From contig CAIQHW010000533.1 in NCBI GenBank assembly GCA_903871715.1, forward strand, positions 1-11,439: a stretch of 11,439 nt of DNA. Direction: 5' to 3'. Made by a program: the position numbers and the translations under genes. Shown piece after piece: positions 6,071 through 11,439 of this stretch. The stretch comes from an uncultured bacterium. Its GTDB lineage: Bacteria; Bacteroidota; Bacteroidia; Chitinophagales; CAIODY01. Positions within the stretch are counted from its first letter, which is position 1; the number at the start of each line of letters is the position of its first letter. The notes below the pieces were generated by a model. That model saw only the letters and a list, made by a program, of their open reading frames with translations. It was not told where the DNA came from and ran no database searches.

Positions 6071-7333
6071 ATGCGGCTGCCATTTAAAATTGCCTTTCGA
6101 TACTTTTTTTCTAAAAAAAGCACAGCCGCTATCAATGTTTTAAATTGGATTACTGTTAGTGCCATTGCCGTCGGAACAGCAGCATTAATCATTGTTTTAA
6201 GCGTTTTTAATGGTTTTGAAACCTTGGTCATTTCGCTCTATCATTCTTTCAATAGCGATTTGCAAGTGCAACCTATTCATGGCAAAACTTTTTTGGTAAA
6301 TGAGGTGCAATGGAAAAAAATTTCAGAATTGAAAGGTGTTAGAGCAGTTTCAAAATGTGTAGAAGAAAATGCGTTGTTGCGATTCCACAATCAACAATTT
6401 ATTGCCACCATTCAAGGTGTTGACGAACATTTTTCGGAAGTGAGCGATGTATCAAAAAATATTTACAAAGGTAATTTTCACATTGCCACCGATACTATTT
6501 TCAACAAAACAAAAAACGAAAATGTGGTTCAATATAATTTAGTGGCTGGCGCTGGAGTGGCTCAATCATTGGGGATTAGCGCCGATTTAATGAACGAGCC
6601 GATGCAAATTTTTATTCCCAATCGCAAAACCGAAAATATTTCAGTTGACCTGTTTGATGCTTTTCGTTCATTGCAAGTTTTTTCAGCTGGCACATTTGCC
6701 ATTCAACAAGATTTCGACACCAAATATTGCTTCATGGATTTTTATTTGTTGAAAGATTTATTACAGTACAATAATGAAATTAGTTTACTCAACATATCCT
6801 TGAAAAGCTCATCGGATGAGGATTTTGTGAAAAATAATTTGAAATCAATTTTAGGAAAAGATGTGGAAATAAAAAATCGTTACGAACAAAATTCATTTAT
6901 TTATCGCATCATGAAAATTGAAAAATGGATTGTGTTTAGCATTCTCACTTTTATTTTAATCATCGCATCTTTCAACATGATTGGCAGCTTGAGCATGGTG
7001 GCAATTGACAAAAAAAGAGACATCAGTGTGCTGCAAACTTTGGGTGCCAATGCCACTATGATTAAACAGATATTTTTGCTCGAAGGCTTGATTGCAGCTA
7101 GCATTGGAACGTTGCTTGGGTTATTTTTTGGAACATTAATTTGTGCAGGACAAAAGTATTTTCATTGGTTAAAATTGGGTGGCAACTCGTTTGTTATTGA
7201 TGATTATCCAGTTGATTTGCAAGCCTTAGATTTTGTAAGAGTAATAATTGTGATGATGCTCATAGGCATTGCTACATCATGGTTTCCAGCCCAACGAGCT
7301 GCTCAGCAAACTTGGGATTTGAAGAGCAGATAA
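6071..7333 (+). CDS. LolC/LolE-type ABC transporter permease (FtsX family)
   Basis: An inner-membrane permease, 420 residues from the ATG at 6071, of the lipoprotein-releasing LolC/LolE type. The family pulls lipoproteins out of the inner membrane for hand-over to a carrier. The layout is typical: a cytoplasmic start MRLPFKIAFRYFFSKKS, TM1 at about 23-46, a large periplasmic domain (about 47-284), then three TMs near 285-310, 334-360 and 389-410. Between TM2 and TM3 lies the FtsX-family coupling stretch DKKRDISVLQTLGAN (313-327), which contacts the ATPase. Reading from an upstream TTG (6047) adds only eight unlike-family residues, so the ATG is preferred. No LolD-type ATPase gene is nearby; in Bacteroidota such permeases often share ATPases encoded elsewhere. 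The gene transcribes away from the nucleotide-sugar operon and ends 72 nt before the next gene's -7 box. LolC versus LolE versus another FtsX role cannot be settled from sequence alone. Confidence 0.85.
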   Translation: MRLPFKIAFRYFFSKKSTAAINVLNWITVSAIAVGTAALIIVLSVFNGFETLVISLYHSFNSDLQVQPIHGKTFLVNEVQWKKISELKGVRAVSKCVEENALLRFHNQQFIATIQGVDEHFSEVSDVSKNIYKGNFHIATDTIFNKTKNENVVQYNLVAGAGVAQSLGISADLMNEPMQIFIPNRKTENISVDLFDAFRSLQVFSAGTFAIQQDFDTKYCFMDFYLLKDLLQYNNEISLLNISLKSSSDEDFVKNNLKSILGKDVEIKNRYEQNSFIYRIMKIEKWIVFSILTFILIIASFNMIGSLSMVAIDKKRDISVLQTLGANATMIKQIFLLEGLIAASIGTLLGLFFGTLICAGQKYFHWLKLGGNSFVIDDYPVDLQALDFVRVIIVMMLIGIATSWFPAQRAAQQTWDLKSR

Positions 7334-7379
7334 ACTCAAAATAACATCCAGTTTCTATTAAAAATAAGTTAGCCTAAGA

Positions 7380-7413
7380 TTTGATTGATTTTAGAAATCA
7401 CCACTTACTTTTG
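7380..7413 (+). promoter_or_regulatory. Promoter of the phosphoglucose/phosphomannose isomerase gene
   Basis: TACTTTTG (7406-7413) is an exact TAnnTTTG -7 element. TTG at 7385-7387, 18 nt upstream of it, is a fair -33 partner (another TTTG at 7380-7383 is 22 nt away). The start would be near 7419-7421, about 17 nt before the ATG at 7437. A 6-bp inverted repeat, TGATTT-TAG-AAATCA (7386-7400), lies between the two boxes and could be an operator. This is the best-formed promoter in the window. Confidence 0.6.
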
Positions 7414-7436
7414 CACATTAAAATAAATAATCAAAA

Positions 7437-8420
7437 ATGAAAGAACTTATTCAACATTTTTCAAAACAAGTAAGCGAAGCAATAACGATTGGAAAAAAAT
7501 ATAAAACACAATTTGAAGGTCAAAAATTTCACAATGTAGTGGTGAGTGGGCTAGGGGGAAGCGGCATTGGTGCTGAATTGGTGAAAGAATATGTGGCTCA
7601 TCATTTAAATGTTCCATTCATCGTTTCAAAAGATTATACACTACCTGAATTTATTGATAACAACACTTTATTTATCGCTTCTTCTTACAGCGGCAACACC
7701 GAAGAAACTTTAGCATCCTTTCAAGTTGCACTGAAGAAAAAAGCAAAAATCGTGTGTGTAACAGGCGGTGGAAAATTAGCAGAATTAGCCGCCAAACATA
7801 AATTGGATTTGATAACCATTCCTTCGGGAATGCCGCCCAGAGCCTGTTTAGGTTATTCATTTGTGCAACAACTATTTGTGTTAAAACAAGTGGGTTTGTT
7901 GAAATTAAATTTTGAAAAAGATTTAAAAGCCGCCATTGCTTTAATGGATAAAGAAGAAAAAAGCATCGAAAAATCTTCTTTAAAAATTGCTGAAAAAATC
8001 TTTGATAAAACCCCTATCATTTATGCTATTGATGGTTCAAGTGCTGTAGCAGTGCGCTTTCGGCAGCAGGTAAATGAAAATGGTAAGCAATTATGCTGGC
8101 ATCATATAGTGCCCGAAATGAATCACAACGAATTGGTGGGTTGGCGCACAAAAGATGAAAAGTTGGCAGTGATTATTTTTAGAAATAAAGAAGATAATGC
8201 TCGTTCGCAAATGCGCATTGAACTGAATAAAAAAGTTTTCAAACAATACACTTCTACCATTATCGAAATTTGGAGCAAAGGCAATTCGTTCTTAGAACGT
8301 GCGCTATACCTTATTCACACAGGCGATTGGATTAGTTGGCATTTATCAGTTTTACGTAATTTTGATTGCAACGAAGTGAAAGTGATTGATTGGTTGAAAG
8401 GCGAATTGGCGAAAAAATAA
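7437..8420 (+). CDS. Bifunctional phosphoglucose/phosphomannose isomerase (SIS domain)
   Basis: A cytoplasmic sugar isomerase, 327 residues, that would interconvert fructose 6-phosphate with glucose 6-phosphate and mannose 6-phosphate. The N-terminal SIS domain has GLGGSGIGAELVKEY (38-52), SSYSGNTEET (82-91) for phosphate binding and VTGGGKL (108-114). GMPPRACLGYSF (131-142) carries the family arginine R135. The C-terminal half has QQVNENGK (210-217) and EMNHNELVGW (227-236). By spacing, R135, E214 and H230 correspond to the catalytic Arg, Glu and His of the archaeal PGI/PMI from Pyrobaculum; this is alignment by eye. Length matches the family (about 300-340), and the sequence is unlike classical large PGI. 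Its own promoter lies just upstream, and the MacB-type permease follows after 54 nt. A metabolic link to the window's glycan genes is plausible, since mannose 6-phosphate leads to GDP-mannose, but this is inference. Confidence 0.88.
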   Translation: MKELIQHFSKQVSEAITIGKKYKTQFEGQKFHNVVVSGLGGSGIGAELVKEYVAHHLNVPFIVSKDYTLPEFIDNNTLFIASSYSGNTEETLASFQVALKKKAKIVCVTGGGKLAELAAKHKLDLITIPSGMPPRACLGYSFVQQLFVLKQVGLLKLNFEKDLKAAIALMDKEEKSIEKSSLKIAEKIFDKTPIIYAIDGSSAVAVRFRQQVNENGKQLCWHHIVPEMNHNELVGWRTKDEKLAVIIFRNKEDNARSQMRIELNKKVFKQYTSTIIEIWSKGNSFLERALYLIHTGDWISWHLSVLRNFDCNEVKVIDWLKGELAKK

Positions 8421-8474
8421 TTCCTCTTTTTATTTCCTAAAATTTTATTTCAAAGAAAATAACTTTACAAAATT

Positions 8475-9731
8475 ATGCTACGAATTATTTTTTTGTGGAG
8501 TGAAAATTTTCGATTGTCGTTGCAAGAGTTAATCAGCAATCGGCTGCGTTCTTTCCTTTCTTTATTGGGTATTGCCATCGGCATATTCTGCATTGTAGCG
8601 GTTTTCACGGCTGTTGATAGCATCAAAAAAAACTTGGATGATGGTTTAAATAAATTGGGTAGCAATTTTATCATGATTCAAAAATGGCCTTGGGCTTTTA
8701 ACGATGCCAACTATGCTTGGTGGAAATATTGGAATCGCCCAATAGCCACCAGAGCTGAATTAGATAGAATTAAAGACGAAGTAAACGGTTGCGCCAATGC
8801 AGATATTTCTGTTGAAATGGCAAATCAAACGATTAAAAAAAATAGAATTGAAATTGATAACATGAGTGTAACGGCCGTTACTGCTGCGTTTGCGCAAATG
8901 AATGATATGGAATTTGTGAATGGTAGATTTTTTAATTCAGTAGAAGAAAACACAGGGCAACCTTTAGTGGTGCTGGGTTTTGATATAGCAACACAGCTCA
9001 ACACTAATGTAGAGGCTCTAGTTGGCAATGAAGTGGTAGTTTGTAATCATAGAGTAAAAGTGATAGGTGTATTGAAAAAAGTGGGCAACGGCATGTTTGC
9101 ACAAGTAAACGACAACACGATTTTAATTGGTTACAATTTCTTAAAATCATTTCAAGATCTGCACAACATGAATTTAGATGCTACCCTAAAAGTGGTGGCT
9201 CGAGATAATGTCTCGGTAGAAGAATTGAAAGATGACATTCGTCGTGTAATGCGCAGTGAACGCAAGCTTCGACCTGTGCAGGAAGATAATTTTGCGATGA
9301 ATGAAATGAGTATTTTAAAAACTGGATTCAATGCGATGTATCAACAAGTAAACATTGGCGGCTTTTTTATTGGCTTGCTATCACTGTTGATTGGCGCATT
9401 TGGCATTGCCAACATTATGTTTGTAAGTGTTCGCGAACGCACCAAACAAATTGGTATCAAAAAAGCGATGGGCGCAAAAAGCACCGATATTTTAATTGAG
9501 TTTTTGATTGAAGCCATTATTTTGAGTGTGCTCGGAGGCCTGATGGGGGTGGCTTTGGTGCTTATTTTGGTAAAAATAATTGCCGTTGCTTTTAGTTTTC
9601 CATTGTATTTAACGCTGCATAATATTCTGATTGGTGTAAGCATTTCAGCGTTCATTGGCTTGATTGCAGGCATCATTCCTGCTTATTATGCTTCGCGATT
9701 AGACCCTGTGATTGCGATTAGAACAACGTAG
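8475..9731 (+). CDS. MacB-type ABC transporter permease (FtsX family), no ATPase domain
   Basis: An inner-membrane permease, 418 residues, of the MacB/FtsX mechanotransmission type. It has an amphipathic start with RLSLQELISNRLRSFLSLLG (13-32), TM1 at about 28-48, a periplasmic MacB-like core (about 49-292), and three TMs near 294-317, 340-369 and 384-404. The coupling stretch SVRERTKQIGIKKAMGAK (318-335) and the C-terminal IPAYYASRLDPVIAIR (401-416) are diagnostic. The periplasmic domain opens with an aromatic-rich segment, WPWAF...AWWKYWNRP (71-89), as I recall from Bacteroidota relatives. Unlike E. coli MacB there is no fused nucleotide-binding domain, and no ATPase gene adjoins it. The likely role is tripartite efflux or envelope export with a periplasmic adaptor and a TolC-like protein; a TolC-family gene lies about 1.5 kb away on the opposite strand. 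It starts 54 nt after the isomerase; a weak TAACTTTA box (8460-8467) would give a leaderless transcript, so read-through from the isomerase promoter is more likely. Confidence 0.87.
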   Translation: MLRIIFLWSENFRLSLQELISNRLRSFLSLLGIAIGIFCIVAVFTAVDSIKKNLDDGLNKLGSNFIMIQKWPWAFNDANYAWWKYWNRPIATRAELDRIKDEVNGCANADISVEMANQTIKKNRIEIDNMSVTAVTAAFAQMNDMEFVNGRFFNSVEENTGQPLVVLGFDIATQLNTNVEALVGNEVVVCNHRVKVIGVLKKVGNGMFAQVNDNTILIGYNFLKSFQDLHNMNLDATLKVVARDNVSVEELKDDIRRVMRSERKLRPVQEDNFAMNEMSILKTGFNAMYQQVNIGGFFIGLLSLLIGAFGIANIMFVSVRERTKQIGIKKAMGAKSTDILIEFLIEAIILSVLGGLMGVALVLILVKIIAVAFSFPLYLTLHNILIGVSISAFIGLIAGIIPAYYASRLDPVIAIRTT

Positions 9732-9739
9732 ATTGAAAA

Positions 9740-11188
9740 TTATTTTTCTTGAACCGCATTCACAAAATGCTTTACTGGCAACACTTTTATTGCCCACCCT
9801 AACAACAAACAAAAAATACAAAGCACTATTTGTTGCATTAAAAACGAAAATAAAAATTGTGCAGCAATAAAATAACAACCCAGCGAAAGCAAAGCCCATA
9901 GCGACCACAACAACATTTTTCGAGGATACAATTGCAATTGAAAAATCTTTTTTGCCATCCAATAATTGTATAATCCCATGGATGTTAAAGTGATAAATGC
10001 AATCGCTGAAGCCGCCATAGCACCATATTTGGGGATAAAAATAAAATTGCAAAGGGCATTGAAAACAACAGCCACAAATGCCGCACGATTTTGTAAATGT
10101 AATTTTCCAGAAGCTGTAACTGCGGTGCTAAAAATATATTGCAACGAAACACCCATGAATGAAAACAGTACTAACATTAACACTTGTGAGGAATATAAAT
10201 CATGTTGGTGATACAACAATGCAAACCATTGCTCGTGAAAAAATAAAACGCTACAACTTACTATCCAAGCCACACTCAATAACAATGGCGATGATAATTG
10301 AATCAGATTATTCAACGATTTTTTTTCGGCAATCAACCTATTAAACATCGGAAATAGCAACATAGAAAATAAATAAGCAAACATGTTTACCATATCCAAA
10401 AGCCTGTATGCTGCTGCATAAATACCTGATTCTAATGCTGGATTATTTTTGCTTAATCGCTCTACCAACACACTATCTAATCGAAAATAAATCGTCATCC
10501 ACAACAACAACATGGTGAATGGTCGAGCTTGCACGATGATGTTTTTCAGTTCGGCAAACGCTGGTTTTTCCACACTTTTTTTAAATCGAAAAACTAAAAT
10601 CAAGGCGAATAAAAAAGTTAAAAAGTAAGCAGCAAATTGTGCGATAATAAATTGCTGCATCGTAAAATTGGCAGCATCAAAAAACAATAAATAGCCAATG
10701 ACGATAATCATCAAAACCTTATCCATAATGGATATAAGGCTATCTAAAAAATAATGTTGCATGGCCGAAAATGTTGTTCGTAGAAACAAAATAAACGACA
10801 CTAAAACTTGCGAAGCCGCCAACCAACACAACCATTTTATTTTCTCCAAATCATATTTCCACAATACCGCAAACACGATGCAGACAAAAATGTAAACCAA
10901 TGCCAGCAACCATTTCAACGAAAATATGTTGCCAAACAATCGGGTAAACGATAAATTATTTTGTGCCACTTCGCGTTGATGATAATTAGTTAAACCCAAA
11001 TCCAACAAGGCATTGAACAGGTAAGTGATATTTAGCAAAGCATAAAAAATGCCGTAAGCATTAAAGCCAAAATGCAGTTGCACATTTCTATCAATCACAA
11101 AAACCCAAATAGGTTTGATGACCAAATTAATGGCAATTAGAAAAATTAGATTGGTAACAAAACTGTAGGTTAAACTTTTACTTCGCAT
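9740..11188 (-). CDS. Polysaccharide flippase, Wzx/MATE-like (MOP superfamily)
   Basis: A very hydrophobic 482-residue inner-membrane protein with about 14 predicted TM helices (roughly 10-33, 44-64, 88-110, 118-138, 150-170, 178-200, 222-240, 262-282, 300-316, 334-352, 366-386, 390-408, 425-445 and 450-470). It is probably an oligosaccharide flippase that moves lipid-linked glycan units across the inner membrane. Family signals are the N-terminal K.IWVFVIDR and YGIFYALLN, the central FRLDSVLVERL (235-245), which resembles the Y.D...L... segment of Wzx proteins, and NFIFIPKYGAMAAS (381-394), matching the common N.i.IPkyGi.GAA motif. The substrate cannot be predicted. The ATG at 11186-11188 follows the TolC-family stop by 44 nt; a near -7 box (TATCTTCG, 11198-11205, minus strand) is weak, so co-transcription with the TolC-family gene is possible. 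Its stop is 8 nt from that of the convergent MacB-type permease, with no convincing terminator between. Confidence 0.8.
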   Translation of the reverse strand: MRSKSLTYSFVTNLIFLIAINLVIKPIWVFVIDRNVQLHFGFNAYGIFYALLNITYLFNALLDLGLTNYHQREVAQNNLSFTRLFGNIFSLKWLLALVYIFVCIVFAVLWKYDLEKIKWLCWLAASQVLVSFILFLRTTFSAMQHYFLDSLISIMDKVLMIIVIGYLLFFDAANFTMQQFIIAQFAAYFLTFLFALILVFRFKKSVEKPAFAELKNIIVQARPFTMLLLWMTIYFRLDSVLVERLSKNNPALESGIYAAAYRLLDMVNMFAYLFSMLLFPMFNRLIAEKKSLNNLIQLSSPLLLSVAWIVSCSVLFFHEQWFALLYHQHDLYSSQVLMLVLFSFMGVSLQYIFSTAVTASGKLHLQNRAAFVAVVFNALCNFIFIPKYGAMAASAIAFITLTSMGLYNYWMAKKIFQLQLYPRKMLLWSLWALLSLGCYFIAAQFLFSFLMQQIVLCIFCLLLGWAIKVLPVKHFVNAVQEK

Positions 11189-11232
11189 CAGATTTGGCGA
11201 AGATAACGTTTCAAAATAAAAAATATTGAAGG

Positions 11233-11439
11233 TTAATTTTTTACCAATGCACCCATCAATCTTAACAATTCTGTTTCGGCAGATTTTGCTGCAAATCGTG
11301 CTATAACTAATCTTGTAAAAGCATCGGTATAACTTTGCTCGGCTTGGCGCAACTCAATAGCAGTGCTTTGTTTCAGCCTATAACGCTCTAAAGCAATCGC
11401 TAAATTTTCTTTTACTAACAAAATATTTTCTTCTTCCAA
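11233..11439 (-). CDS. TolC-family outer-membrane efflux protein, C-terminal end only
   Basis: Only the last 68 codons are visible; the rest lies beyond the right edge, so no start can be assigned (the frame is open to the window end). The visible part is a long alpha-helical hairpin end: NLAIALERYRLKQSTAIELR (12-31), then QAEQSYTDAFTRLVIARFAAKSAETELLRLMGAL. This matches the closing helices of the outer-membrane efflux (OEP) repeat, where the pattern 'a.erY.lG..t.lel..Aq..l..a...l..A.y....a...Ll...G.l' is typical. Such trimers form the outer-membrane channel of tripartite pumps. It is first in a minus-strand pair with the flippase (44-nt gap). Its adaptor and inner-membrane partners must lie outside the window, unless it works with the MacB-type permease nearby. 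Confidence 0.8.
   Translation of the reverse strand: MEEENILLVKENLAIALERYRLKQSTAIELRQAEQSYTDAFTRLVIARFAAKSAETELLRLMGALVKN

Noticed and set aside
5965..6231. 88-codon minus-strand frame overlapping the start of the LolC-type gene
   Set aside because: Antisense to the conserved N-terminus and TM1 of the permease and continuing into T/A-rich intergenic DNA; no motif.
8460..8467. TAACTTTA as a -7 box for the MacB-type permease
   Set aside because: One mismatch to TAnnTTTG, no -33 partner, and it would give a transcript starting at the ATG; read-through from the isomerase gene is simpler.
9735..9748. GAAAA/TTTTC hairpin between the convergent MacB-type and flippase genes
   Set aside because: Only a 5-bp, almost pure A-T stem overlapping the flippase stop; too weak to call a terminator.
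9699..10052. 117-codon frame on the minus strand across the end of the flippase and MacB-type genes
   Set aside because: It is a different frame of the same strand as the well-supported flippase and spans two convergent genes; no family motif.
1..11439. tRNA, rRNA, CRISPR arrays, transposases, phage or defence genes
   Set aside because: Looked for on both strands; no cloverleaf, spaced direct repeats, transposase motifs or terminal inverted repeats were seen.

Overview
The window is AT-rich DNA, most likely from a free-living member of the Bacteroidota (Bacteroidetes). Three things point there. Several start sites are preceded by the Bacteroidota sigma -7 element TAnnTTTG: exact matches TATCTTTG at 5751-5758 (minus), TATTTTTG at 6028-6035 (plus) and TACTTTTG at 7406-7413 (plus). 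No clear Shine-Dalgarno sequence precedes the genes, only A-rich leaders. The gene families also fit: MacB/LolC-type permeases without an adjacent ATPase, and a two-function sugar-phosphate isomerase of the archaeal/Bacteroidota type. No RNA genes, CRISPR arrays, insertion sequences or integrase-type signs of transfer were seen, and all complete genes look intact.

Layout. (1) Positions 1-2766, minus strand: an MgtA-type magnesium P-type ATPase, followed 29 nt downstream by the beginning of a PPK2 polyphosphate kinase that runs off the left edge. (2) Positions 2832-5758, minus strand: a compact three-gene nucleotide-sugar operon. In transcription order it holds a UXS-type UDP-hexuronate decarboxylase, a WbpD/WlbB-type left-handed beta-helix N-acetyltransferase and a TviB/WbpO-type UDP-N-acetylhexosamine 6-dehydrogenase. 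It has a -7 promoter element at its head and a hairpin-plus-T-run terminator at its end. (3) Positions 5759-6070: a divergent intergenic region with an inverted repeat, a possible 36-residue one-TM protein and the promoter region of the next gene. (4) Positions 6071-9731, plus strand: a LolC/LolE-type permease, a phosphoglucose/phosphomannose isomerase with its own promoter, and a MacB-type permease. (5) Positions 9740-11439, minus strand: the C-terminal end of a TolC-family outer-membrane efflux protein, then a Wzx/MATE-like polysaccharide flippase that converges on the MacB-type permease with only 8 nt between stop codons.

How the genes fit together. Most relate to the envelope: nucleotide-sugar precursors for surface glycans (2), hexose-phosphate interconversion that could feed mannose and glucose precursors (4), export of lipid-linked glycans (5), and lipoprotein or envelope transport (4, 5). 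The most interesting point is the operon in (2). A UDP-HexNAc dehydrogenase is packed with a UXS-family decarboxylase and a 3-amino-sugar acetyltransferase, but the oxidase and aminotransferase that normally make the acetyltransferase's substrate are absent from the window. The operon may therefore make an unusual acetamido-uronic acid or acetamido-pentose nucleotide. Two start codons were revised on the evidence of promoter position and family N-termini: the decarboxylase to GTG at 5726 and the LolC-type permease to ATG at 6071.
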